A DNA stretch of 24,167 nt from contig JBKPFS010000135.1 of NCBI GenBank assembly GCA_046728935.1, positions 1 through 24,167 of the forward strand. The letters run 5' to 3'. Source of the DNA: DATAFO01 sp046728935 (GTDB taxonomy: Bacteria > Actinomycetota > Thermoleophilia > Solirubrobacterales > 70-9). The notes beneath the pieces are model-generated. The model was not told where the DNA came from and did no database searches. It saw only the letters and a program-made list of their open reading frames with translations. This document shows positions 14,830-22,715 of this stretch, in pieces. Every line of letters begins with the position of its first letter. Position 1 is the first letter of the stretch. Both the position numbers and the translations under genes were made by a program.

Positions 14830-17028
14830 ATGGACCGCACAAGCATCACCTCTCGAGCCGCCCGCTGGAGCGCGAGCCACCGCCGCATGGCGATCCTCGG
14901 CTGGATCGCCCTCGTCGTGGCGAGCCTCGTGATCGGCGGGATGGTCGGCACTCAGAACATCGCCGACGAGGAACTCGGCAACGGCGAATCCGGCGCAGGC
15001 GACAAGGTGCTCGCCGACGCCGGCTTTCCCGATGACGACTCCGAGATGGTCCTGATCCAGGGCCGCGGCGACCTGAGCGTGACCGATCCGCAGTTTCGCG
15101 CCGCCGTCGCCGACGTCGAACAGCGCCTGGCGGCGGTCAAGCACGTTGCCGAGATCACCTCGCCGCTGAAGGCGAAGAACTCGGATCAGGTCTCCGCCGA
15201 CGGTCGCTCGGCGCTGGTCGAGTTCGAGCTGCGCGGCACCGACGAGCAGATGTCGGACCGGGTCTCATCGACGCTCGCGTCCGTCGGGGAGGCGCAGGAC
15301 GCGCACCCCGAGCTGCGGATCGAGCAGTTCGGCGAGGCAAGCGCCGACAAGGCGCTCGACGAGGCGCTCGCGGACGACTTCGAGCGCGCCGAGTTCCTCT
15401 CGCTGCCGATCACGCTGCTGATCCTGGTGATCGCCTTCGGCGCCCTGCTCGCCGCGGGCGTGCCGCTGCTGCTCGGTCTCAGCGCGGTCGCAATGACCCT
15501 CGGGATCCTCGGGCCTGTGAGCCAGCTGTTCCCGGTCGACGAGCAGATCTCCTCCGTGATCCTCCTGATCGGGCTCGCGGTCGGAGTCGACTACTCGCTG
15601 TTCTACCTGCGACGTGCGCGGGCCGAGCGGCGGGCCGGCCACTCCAACGAGGCGGCGCTGGCGATCGCCGCCGCGACCTCGGGCCGAGCGGTGCTCGTCT
15701 CCGGGCTGACGGTGATGGTCGCGATGGCCGGCATGTTCCTGACCGGCAACTCGACCTTCATGTCGTTCGGACTCGGCACGATGATCGTCGTCGCGGTCGC
15801 GATGCTCGGCTCGCTGACGGTGCTCCCGGCGGTCCTGTCGAAGCTCGGCGACCGGGTCGAGAAGGGCCGCGTGCCGCTGATCGGCCGGCTCCGCAAGCGC
15901 GGTGACGGCACCTCAAGGGTCTGGTCGGCGATCCTCGACCGCGTGCTGCGCCGGCCGCTGGTCTCGGCGATCGTCGCCGGCGGGCTCCTGGTCGCGCTCG
16001 CGATTCCGAGCCTGCGGCTGAACACGGTCGACAGCGGCGTCGAGGGGCTCTCCGACGACCTGCCGGTCATGAAGACCTACAACCGCATCCAGGCGGCGTT
16101 CCCGGGCGGTCCGCTGCCCGCGGTGATCGTGGTCGAGGCCGACGACGTCGACGATCCGGCGATCGTCGCCGCGAGCAAGGAGCTGCGCGAGCGGGCGCTC
16201 GCGAGCGGGTTGATGAACGGCCCCGTCAGCACCAGCACGAATCCCGACGGCACGGTTCGCGTGATCGCGATCCCGGTCGAGGGCAACGGCACCGACGAGC
16301 GCTCCGTGGAGGCGCTGACGACGCTGCGCGAGGAGCTGATCCCCGGAACGCTCGGCGAGCTCGACGGGGTCAACACCTACGTGACCGGCGCGACCGCCGG
16401 CTCGGAGGACTTCAACTCGCAGATGAGCAGCACCGCGCCGCTCGTCTTCGCGTTCGTCCTCGGGCTCGCGTTCCTGCTCCTGATGGTCACCTTCCGCTCG
16501 ATCGTGATCGCGCTGAAGGCGATCGTGCTCAACCTGCTCTCCGTGGGCGCCGCCTACGGCGTGCTGGTCTGGGTGTTCCAGGACGGCCACGGCGAGTCGC
16601 TGCTGGGCTTCGAGTCCAACGGCGGAATCGTCTCCTGGCTGCCGCTGTTCCTGTTCGTGCTCCTGTTCGGCCTGTCGATGGACTACCACGTGTTCATCCT
16701 CAGCCGCGTTCGGGAGGCGTTCGATCGCGGTATCACCACGGGCGACGCCGTCGCGCATGGCATCAAGTCGACGGCCGGAGTGGTGACGAGCGCCGCCGTG
16801 GTGATGATCGCGGTGTTCTCGATCTTCGCCACGCTCAGCTGGCTCGACTTCAAGCAGATGGGAGTCGGCCTGGCGGTGGCGGTGCTGATCGACGCGACCA
16901 TCGTCCGCGCGGTGTTGCTGCCCGCCACGATGAAGCTGCTCGGCGAGTGGAATTGGTACCTGCCGAGCTGGCTGGGCTGGCTGCCCCGTGTCGGCCGCGA
17001 TCCCCAGCCCGAGGGTGCCGCTGCCTAG
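14830..17028 (+). CDS. MMPL-family (RND superfamily) transporter, second copy
   Basis: This 732-residue protein has the same duplicated RND layout as the MMPL gene at 4484. Its Asp-Tyr proton-relay pairs are in VGVDYSLF (Asp254-Tyr255) and LSMDYHVF (Asp618-Tyr619), with two large extracytoplasmic regions at about 40-185 and 395-530. It probably exports a lipid-like or hydrophobic compound. The start at 14830 is set by AAGGAG, 5 nt upstream; an in-frame ATG at 14698 would prepend a non-hydrophobic stretch and is rejected. The gene is divergent from the two-component operon, an arrangement often seen when a system regulates its neighbouring transporter. A strong hairpin follows its stop. The substrate is unknown. 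Confidence 0.93.
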   Translation: MDRTSITSRAARWSASHRRMAILGWIALVVASLVIGGMVGTQNIADEELGNGESGAGDKVLADAGFPDDDSEMVLIQGRGDLSVTDPQFRAAVADVEQRLAAVKHVAEITSPLKAKNSDQVSADGRSALVEFELRGTDEQMSDRVSSTLASVGEAQDAHPELRIEQFGEASADKALDEALADDFERAEFLSLPITLLILVIAFGALLAAGVPLLLGLSAVAMTLGILGPVSQLFPVDEQISSVILLIGLAVGVDYSLFYLRRARAERRAGHSNEAALAIAAATSGRAVLVSGLTVMVAMAGMFLTGNSTFMSFGLGTMIVVAVAMLGSLTVLPAVLSKLGDRVEKGRVPLIGRLRKRGDGTSRVWSAILDRVLRRPLVSAIVAGGLLVALAIPSLRLNTVDSGVEGLSDDLPVMKTYNRIQAAFPGGPLPAVIVVEADDVDDPAIVAASKELRERALASGLMNGPVSTSTNPDGTVRVIAIPVEGNGTDERSVEALTTLREELIPGTLGELDGVNTYVTGATAGSEDFNSQMSSTAPLVFAFVLGLAFLLLMVTFRSIVIALKAIVLNLLSVGAAYGVLVWVFQDGHGESLLGFESNGGIVSWLPLFLFVLLFGLSMDYHVFILSRVREAFDRGITTGDAVAHGIKSTAGVVTSAAVVMIAVFSIFATLSWLDFKQMGVGLAVAVLIDATIVRAVLLPATMKLLGEWNWYLPSWLGWLPRVGRDPQPEGAAA

Positions 17029-17053
17029 CCGCGTGTGACAGCCCTCAACCGAT

Positions 17054-17083
17054 GCGCGCGGCCGCCCCAGGGCGGCCGCGCGC
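17054..17083 (+). terminator. Strong 13-bp hairpin after the second MMPL gene
   Basis: GCGCGCGGCCGCC (17054-17066) pairs perfectly with 17071-17083 around a CCAG loop, starting 26 nt after the stop. No T tract follows. It is the strongest hairpin I see in the window and should end MMPL transcription before the reductase-like gene at 17150. Confidence 0.6.
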
Positions 17084-17149
17084 GCTGCCGGGGCGCGCCG
17101 CGACGTGGTACATCAGTGAGGGCTGCGCGACTCCCAGAAAGGAATCCAC

Positions 17150-17767
17150 ATGCGAGAGCTCATCGTGAACACCTTCCTGACCCTCGACGGCGTCATGCAG
17201 GCGCCGGGCGGCCCGGAGGAGGATCCCAGCGGCGACTTCGAGCACGGCGGCTGGTCCTTCGGGTACTGGGACGAGCAGATGGAGGGCGCCATGGGAGAGT
17301 CGATGTCGAAGCCCTTCGACCTCGTCCTCGGCCGCAAGACCTACGAGATCTTCGCGGCCCACTGGCCACACAGCGACGATCCCGGCGCCGAGCCGCTCAA
17401 CAAGGCGACCAAGCACGTGGCCTCGACCACGCTGAAGGAGCTCGAGTGGGAGAACTCGAAGCTGATCGAGGGCGAGGCGCCCGAGGCCGTCCGCGGGCTC
17501 AAGGAGGAGGACGGCCCCGAGCTTCAGGTGCACGGCAGCGCGAACCTGATCCAGACGCTGCTGGAGCACGGGCTCGTCGACGAGTTCCGCCTGTACATCT
17601 TCCCGCTCGTGCTCGGCAAGGGAAAGCGCCTGTTCGGCAGCGGCACGGTGCCCGCGGGCTTTGAGCTCGCGAGCTCGCAGGTCTCCTCCACCGGAGTGAT
17701 CATGGCCACCTACCGAAGCGGCGCCGAGATCAAGTACGGCTCCTTCGCCGGGGAGACGCAGAGCTAG
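17150..17767 (+). CDS. Dihydrofolate reductase/RibD C-terminal family protein
   Basis: This 205-residue protein shows the family pattern in order: a first strand ending in LTLDGVMQAPGG, LVLGRKTYEIFA (57-69), LQVHGSANLIQTL (126-138) and VDEFRLYIFPLVLGKGKRLF beginning at 143. These proteins share the NADPH-binding fold of DHFR and of RibD, the riboflavin-pathway reductase. Stand-alone versions like this are common in soil actinobacteria and mostly uncharacterised, so a true folate role is unlikely. AAAGGA (17138-17143) lies 6 nt before the ATG. The gene converges on the alpha/beta hydrolase gene, with 24 nt between their stops. Confidence 0.88.
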   Translation: MRELIVNTFLTLDGVMQAPGGPEEDPSGDFEHGGWSFGYWDEQMEGAMGESMSKPFDLVLGRKTYEIFAAHWPHSDDPGAEPLNKATKHVASTTLKELEWENSKLIEGEAPEAVRGLKEEDGPELQVHGSANLIQTLLEHGLVDEFRLYIFPLVLGKGKRLFGSGTVPAGFELASSQVSSTGVIMATYRSGAEIKYGSFAGETQS

Positions 17768-17791
17768 GCCGAGCGGCGGCGGACGCTCCCG

Positions 17792-18667
17792 TCAGCGGTC
17801 CTCGGTGAGGACCTGGCGAAGGGTTGCGGCGAACGCGTCCGGCTCGCCCCGTGTGCCGAATTCGCCGCCGAGGAAACCCCCGTGGTGGCTGGGGAAGGTG
17901 ACGGCTTCCGTCCCAAGCTTCTCCGCCACGGCCAACGCGGCGCGGTGGGCCATTTCGCCCTCGGATTCGGCTCCGGCTCCGACGACGATGCGCGTTGACG
18001 CCGCGCGCAATGCGTCGAAGTCGTGCTCGTAGTGCGTGCCGCTGACGATGTTCTGGCCCACCAGCGGATCGTCGCGGGTCCCGTCGTCCTCGGTCGGCAG
18101 CCCAAAGTCGTCGGGATCCGGAGGGGGTTGATCGGCGAAATCGGCCGGGATCGGCCCGTTCAGGCTGGTGAGAGCGATGAATTTCGCCATCGCCGTTCCG
18201 ATGCCGTCGCGCTCGTACGTCTCGTGGATGTCCGCGGTGGCGGCGAGCGCCTGCTCGCGGTCCGGCAGCGCCGACGCGGCCGGCGGTTCGTGCGCCACGA
18301 GCGTGCGCACCTGCTCCGGATGCCCGGCCACCAGCGCGAGCGCGTTGACCGCTCCCCCGCTGCTGGCGAAGATGTCCACCGGGCCGGCGTCCAGCGCGGA
18401 GATCAACCGGTGTAGGTCGTCCGCGTGGTCCTCCGGCGTGGACTCCTTGGCGCCGTCGGTCCGCTCGCTGCGCCCGGTCCCGCGCGGGTCGTACGTCACC
18501 ACCGTCCGGTCCCGGAAATGCTCGGCCAGGGTGGTGAACCCGCTGGCGTCCATCGGCGACCCGATCATCAGCAGCACCGACTCGGTGCTCTCGGTCTCGG
18601 CGTCTCGGATGTCGTAGGCCAGGTTGACTCCCGGCACGTCCAGGGTCTGGGTTTTCGGCTCGGTCAT
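17792..18667 (-). CDS. Alpha/beta-fold hydrolase
   Basis: This 291-residue protein has a typical alpha/beta hydrolase pattern: an oxyanion region in LLMIGSPMDASGF, YDPRGTGRSERT after strand 4, the nucleophile elbow ASSGG (Ser103) and a catalytic histidine in FPSHHGGF (His261 or His262). It has no signal peptide, so it acts in the cytoplasm. Its substrate could be an ester, lactone or epoxide and cannot be specified. AAAGGA lies 7 nt before the ATG. The gene is divergent from the propeller-phosphoesterase gene at 18928, and the gap holds a 9-bp inverted repeat. Confidence 0.92.
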   Translation of the reverse strand: MTEPKTQTLDVPGVNLAYDIRDAETESTESVLLMIGSPMDASGFTTLAEHFRDRTVVTYDPRGTGRSERTDGAKESTPEDHADDLHRLISALDAGPVDIFASSGGAVNALALVAGHPEQVRTLVAHEPPAASALPDREQALAATADIHETYERDGIGTAMAKFIALTSLNGPIPADFADQPPPDPDDFGLPTEDDGTRDDPLVGQNIVSGTHYEHDFDALRAASTRIVVGAGAESEGEMAHRAALAVAEKLGTEAVTFPSHHGGFLGGEFGTRGEPDAFAATLRQVLTEDR

Positions 18668-18695
18668 CGGCGGTCCTTTCTCAATGTGTGCTCGT

Positions 18696-18737
18696 ATCGA
18701 CCGGCGGGGGCGGCAAAACTCATCGCCTCCGGTCGAT
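18696..18737. promoter_or_regulatory. 9-bp perfect inverted repeat in a divergent promoter region
   Basis: ATCGACCGG (18696-18704) and CCGGTCGAT (18729-18737) are perfectly complementary with a 24-nt spacer. They lie 29 nt upstream of the hydrolase start. This could be a two-site operator for that gene or for the divergent phosphatase pair. A few such repeats are expected by chance in the whole window. Confidence 0.3.
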
Positions 18738-18927
18738 CTCGTGACCGGCTGGGGCTGGCAGACACATCGTCGCGCTCACCTGAGCGCAGAGCCGCGGCAG
18801 CGCTCGCTCACGGGTGTGCCCGGAAATCTATCCGCGCAAGCCTGCGCTCCATGCCGGCACCGATGAACCGCTCGCTCTCGCTGGAGCCAGGTCGCCTAGG
18901 CTGCGCTTGGGTGAGAGGCTTGCAGGG

Positions 18928-21702
18928 ATGAGCTCACGGTCGGTAAAGGCGCTGTCCGCAGTTGGGGCCGTCCTGATTGCCGTCGGCGTGGCGTGGGCCA
19001 CACCGATCGGGGTGATCGGCCCGAAGTCGGGGATCCAGCCCACAGGCCGCGAGCTGGACCCGGTTGGCAAGCTGACTCAGCTGGGGAACTTCCCGACCGG
19101 GGGCGCGCTGACCAGCGACGGGCGCTTCCTCTGGACACTTTCCACCGGCCGCGGCCGCAACGACATCAGGATCGTCCGAGTCGCGCCTAGACACGGCAAC
19201 GGCAACGCTGGGGCCGGAGACATAGTGCAAACGATCCCGATGCCCGGGCTGAGCGGCGGCATCGCCATGGCCCCCGATGGCCGCACCGCCTACGTTTCCG
19301 GCGTCCCGGATTCTGCTCACGTCGACCAGCAGACGCCGCCCAGCGTGCCGGGGCGAGGCGGCGACGTGATTCACGTCTTCAGGTACGACCGCGACAGCGG
19401 GATCGCGCAGCGGGACGGCGTGATCCCGGTTCCGCCGCCGTCCGGCACGCCGCCGTACCAGGCGTTTCCCCCAGGCTCGACCGCAGTCGAGTCCTGGCCC
19501 CGCGATCTCGCTGTGAGCCCCGACGGCGGGACGCTTGTGGCGGCGCTCAACCTGGCCGACCGGGCAGCGATCATCGACGTCTCCACCCGACAGGTGCGCT
19601 ACGTGGAGGTTGGCCATTACCCCTATGGCGCGGCGATCACCAACGACGGCCGCTTCGGTCTCGTTACCAGCGAGACTCAGGGAACGGTGTCGGTCATCGA
19701 TCTCGATGCGGGCACCGCGGTGAAGAGCATCCAGGTGGGGCCGCATCTCTCGCACCCCGAGGGGATGGCGGTCGACCCGACCGCCCCGCGCGGGTTCGTC
19801 GCCAACGCTAACCAGGACACGATCGCGGTGATCGACACCGACAGCATGACCGTGGAGCGAACGCTTTCGGTCGCGAGGCCTCAAGGCACCGGGACATCGC
19901 CGACCTACTTGAGCGTGACGCCCGATGGCTGCAATCTGCTGTCGGCCGACTCGGGCGAGGACGCGGTTGCGGTCTTCGCCCTCTCCGACGCGACCGGCTG
20001 CGAGGGCTCGCCGTCGCGGGGACGCGGCAAGGGGGGCCAGTCCGATCGGCGGCCGTTCGACCTCGTCGGCCGGATCCCGGTCGGCTCCTATCCGACCATG
20101 GCCGCCGCGAACCCCCAGGGGCAGCTGGCCTGGATCTCCGCCCGCGGGCTCGGCGTCGGGCCGAACCCGAATGGCCCGAACCCCTTCTCCCCGAACGACA
20201 GCGACGACTCCATCAACAGCTTCCAGTACCTGCCTTCGATCGTCCGGGGCGCCTCGGGGATCCTCGACTTCCCCACCGACCGCGCGATCCGCAAGCTGAC
20301 GCCAGACGCTGATCGCCAAATCGTCCCGACCAACAGCCAGAGCCCTCCGGCCGGTACCCCGATTCGCCCGGACGGGCCGATCGAGCACGTGTTCTTCATC
20401 GTGCGCGAGAACCGCACCTACGACCAGGTCCTCGGCGACGATCCGCGCGGCGACGGTGATCCCAACCTGACCCTGTTCGGGGAGCACCTCACTCCCAACC
20501 TGCACGCGTTGGTGCGGCGTTTCCCGTTGCTCGACCACGTCTACGCGAACTCCGAGGCGTCGATCGACGGCCACTACTGGACGGCGGCCGGGGGCGTATC
20601 CGACTATGTGACGAAGAACTGGCCCCAGAACTACGCGGCGCGCCAGCGTCCCTACGACTTCGGGGCCTTCGAGGTGAGCAAGCCGCCGAAGGACTACCTC
20701 TTCCACCGCGCGCTGCCGCAACACGAGGACGTCTCCTTCTACAACTACGGCGAGGCGCTGGCGGGCGTATCGCCGCTTCCCGACAAGGACCGGACGGCCG
20801 AGGCGACGGCGGAGAACGCCCAGATCCTCAACATCTCCCGCAGCGACGGCCAGATCTTCGGCGGCTGCTACGACTCCGACATAGCGTTCTTCAAGAGGTT
20901 CGGAACGAACGAGGACGTCTATGACTCCTCCGTTCCCCCGGGGGCCGGGCCCGGCTCCCACTCCCGGTTCGAGTGCTTCAAGTCCCACTTCCAGGAGCAG
21001 CTTGCGAGCGACTCCGTGCCCGCCTTCAGCTACATGGTGCTGCCGCTCGACCACACCCAGGGGGTGAGTCCCGGCGCCCGCACTCCCGATGCGTACGTCG
21101 CCTCCAACGACTGGGGCGTCGGCCAGATCGTCGAGGAGATCTCGCACTCCCCGATCTGGGACAGCTCGCTGATCCTCGTCGTCGAGGACGACTCACAGGA
21201 CGGCGCAGACCACGTCGACGCTCACCGCATCCCCGCCCTGGCGATCAGTCCCTACACGCAAGCCGGCGCCGTGGTCCACGATCGCTACGACCAACTCTCG
21301 TTCCTGCGAACGCTCGAGATCATCGTCGGACTGAGGCCGCTCCACCTCGCGGAGGCGCTGGCGGTGCCGCTGTACGACGCGATGACTCCGAACCCGGGGA
21401 ACAGCGAGCCCTATGACGCGATCGTGCCGACCGTCGATATGACCGCCACCAACCCGGACACGGCGGCCAACCGGCGGGCCTCCGCGGGGCTGCCGCTGAA
21501 CGTCGTTGACCAAATCCCCCAGCAGACGCTTGACGCGATCCTGTGGCGCTATCGACATGGAAACGCAGCGACGCCCCCGCCACCCGGACCCAACGCATCC
21601 GGCCGGGACGGCTCGTCGGAGGAGGCCGAGGACGAGCCGCTGGCTCACCCGCGACAGCTCGCCCGTCACCTCAGGGACCTAATCGCCAAGGAGCGTCGAT
21701 GA
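18928..21702 (+). CDS. Exported YncE-like beta-propeller fused to a phosphoesterase domain
   Basis: This 924-residue protein has a signal peptide (hydrophobic 9-23, AWA before TP). An N-terminal seven-bladed-type propeller of YVTN/YncE repeats (about 50-440) shows recurring units such as PDGRTAYVSG and NDGRFGLVTSETQGTVSVIDLD. A C-terminal alkaline-phosphatase-superfamily phosphoesterase domain (about 485-810) carries VFFIVRENRTYDQVLGD, SIDGHYWTAAG and VVEDDSQDGADHVDAHR. It probably releases phosphate from organic phosphates or phospholipids outside the membrane; the propeller may bind substrate or partner. The ATG at 18928 is chosen because the signal peptide follows directly and GAGAGG lies just upstream; a longer frame from 18814 lacks these. 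The HAD phosphatase gene starts 1 nt after its stop. Confidence 0.9.
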   Translation: MSSRSVKALSAVGAVLIAVGVAWATPIGVIGPKSGIQPTGRELDPVGKLTQLGNFPTGGALTSDGRFLWTLSTGRGRNDIRIVRVAPRHGNGNAGAGDIVQTIPMPGLSGGIAMAPDGRTAYVSGVPDSAHVDQQTPPSVPGRGGDVIHVFRYDRDSGIAQRDGVIPVPPPSGTPPYQAFPPGSTAVESWPRDLAVSPDGGTLVAALNLADRAAIIDVSTRQVRYVEVGHYPYGAAITNDGRFGLVTSETQGTVSVIDLDAGTAVKSIQVGPHLSHPEGMAVDPTAPRGFVANANQDTIAVIDTDSMTVERTLSVARPQGTGTSPTYLSVTPDGCNLLSADSGEDAVAVFALSDATGCEGSPSRGRGKGGQSDRRPFDLVGRIPVGSYPTMAAANPQGQLAWISARGLGVGPNPNGPNPFSPNDSDDSINSFQYLPSIVRGASGILDFPTDRAIRKLTPDADRQIVPTNSQSPPAGTPIRPDGPIEHVFFIVRENRTYDQVLGDDPRGDGDPNLTLFGEHLTPNLHALVRRFPLLDHVYANSEASIDGHYWTAAGGVSDYVTKNWPQNYAARQRPYDFGAFEVSKPPKDYLFHRALPQHEDVSFYNYGEALAGVSPLPDKDRTAEATAENAQILNISRSDGQIFGGCYDSDIAFFKRFGTNEDVYDSSVPPGAGPGSHSRFECFKSHFQEQLASDSVPAFSYMVLPLDHTQGVSPGARTPDAYVASNDWGVGQIVEEISHSPIWDSSLILVVEDDSQDGADHVDAHRIPALAISPYTQAGAVVHDRYDQLSFLRTLEIIVGLRPLHLAEALAVPLYDAMTPNPGNSEPYDAIVPTVDMTATNPDTAANRRASAGLPLNVVDQIPQQTLDAILWRYRHGNAATPPPPGPNASGRDGSSEEAEDEPLAHPRQLARHLRDLIAKERR

Positions 21703-21703
21703 G

Positions 21704-22534
21704 ATGATTCCCTTCGTGGTCGGCCGGTCGGCGGCACTGATGCGCGCACTGCTGCTGCTCGCGGTGGGCGCCGTGTTGGCCGGCGCGATCGCGCTGGCTG
21801 CACCTGCGGGGGACCCGAGCGACCTGCGGGAGACCGCCGTCAGCGACGGCACACCCATCTACGGGATTCACCCGACGGGGGAGGGCCTGCCGCTAGTGGG
21901 GGCCAGCGGGACGGTCGGCGCCGGGGACTACGCCCCCCCGCTCAAGGCGTATCACGACTCCGGCGCCTACCTCGAGGACGTGGATGCCGTCGACGAGAAC
22001 GCGCAGGAGTTCCTCGCGAAGCGCCTAAAGGGCAAGCAGGGCTGCGAGCATGCGGCGGAGCCGGCAAAGGAGCACGGCTGCCGGCGTCCCGCGCTGGTGC
22101 TCGACATCGACGAGACCTCACTGTCGAACTACGACAACCTCGCCGCGACCAACTTCACGAACACGACCGGTCAGCTCGCGATCGGGCTCGTGCAGGCAAA
22201 CGATCCTCCCCTACGGCCGACCCTGGACCTCTACAACTTCGCCAAGTCGCACGGGGCGGCGGTCTTCTTCATCACCGGCCGCCCGGACGTCGACTTCTTC
22301 CGCACCCAGACCGAGGCCAACCTGCACAGCGCGGGCTACCAGGATTGGGACGGACTGATCCTCAACCCCAGCCCGGGCGGCTCGGCGATCCCCTACAAGA
22401 GCGGCGAGCGCGCGAACATCGAGCAGCAGGGCTACGACATCGTGGCCAACGTCGGCGACCAGGAGAGCGACCTGCGCGGCGGCCACGCCGATCGCGCCTT
22501 CAAGCTGCCCAACCCCTTCTACTTCATCGGCTAA
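21704..22534 (+). CDS. HAD-superfamily (class B/C-type) acid phosphatase, exported
   Basis: This 276-residue protein has an N-terminal hydrophobic segment (13-36) that is a signal peptide or anchor. HAD motif I is LVLDIDETSLSNYD (nucleophile Asp134, acid Asp136), motif II is FFITGRPD (Thr191), the motif III lysine may be Lys232, and motif IV is VGDQESDL (Asp252, Asp256). This is the pattern of subfamily IIIB acid phosphatases, which dephosphorylate nucleotides and other phosphomonoesters in the cell envelope. A Cys114/Cys126 pair could form a disulphide. AAGGAG (21688-21693) sits inside the end of the upstream phosphoesterase gene, 10 nt before this ATG. The two are almost certainly co-transcribed and together suggest phosphate scavenging. 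Confidence 0.93.
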   Translation: MIPFVVGRSAALMRALLLLAVGAVLAGAIALAAPAGDPSDLRETAVSDGTPIYGIHPTGEGLPLVGASGTVGAGDYAPPLKAYHDSGAYLEDVDAVDENAQEFLAKRLKGKQGCEHAAEPAKEHGCRRPALVLDIDETSLSNYDNLAATNFTNTTGQLAIGLVQANDPPLRPTLDLYNFAKSHGAAVFFITGRPDVDFFRTQTEANLHSAGYQDWDGLILNPSPGGSAIPYKSGERANIEQQGYDIVANVGDQESDLRGGHADRAFKLPNPFYFIG

Positions 22535-22542
22535 GGGGAGAG

Positions 22543-22580
22543 CGCGCCCGACAGGATTCGAACCTGTGACCTTCAGCTCC
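22543..22580 (-). pseudogene. 3' half of a tRNA gene; candidate attachment-site remnant
   Basis: On the minus strand this reads GGAGCTGA, a variable loop AGGTC, a perfect T arm (ACAGG, TTCGAAT, CCTGT) and the 3' acceptor strand CGGGCGC. This is a textbook tRNA from the anticodon loop to the 3' end, without an encoded CCA. The matching 5' acceptor (GCGCCCG), D arm and anticodon 5' strand are absent upstream. GCTGA would pair with TCAGC, which is also missing. The sequence reminds me of an arginine tRNA 3' half, but identity is uncertain. Fragments running from the anticodon loop to the 3' end are what tRNA-targeting integrases leave at one end of an integrated element. Confidence 0.65.
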
Positions 22581-22715
22581 TTGTCATGAGGCACGAGGCG
22601 TCCTGACGGCGAGAGGTCGGCGCCTCGACCCGTATCGATCCGAGTCGTACGAGAACGGCGTCGTGTACCCGGCCTACCGACCGCAGGTGTGAGACCGCCG
22701 CGTCGGAAGCGGTAC

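Noticed and set aside
18934..21147. 737-residue minus-strand open frame opposite the propeller-phosphoesterase
   Set aside because: The translation is low-complexity (R, G, V, D, H) and mirrors codon bias of the real gene, which has clear repeats and catalytic motifs.
22543..22615. Complete tRNA with a GAC anticodon in the fragment
   Set aside because: An anticodon arm can be drawn with one mismatch, but it forces an 8-nt variable loop and there is no D arm or matching 5' acceptor strand, so only the 3' half is supported.
22594..22627. CGAGGCG/CGCCTCG inverted repeat beside the tRNA fragment
   Set aside because: Seven-base arms with a 20-nt spacer are expected several times by chance in this composition and the site has no clear role.
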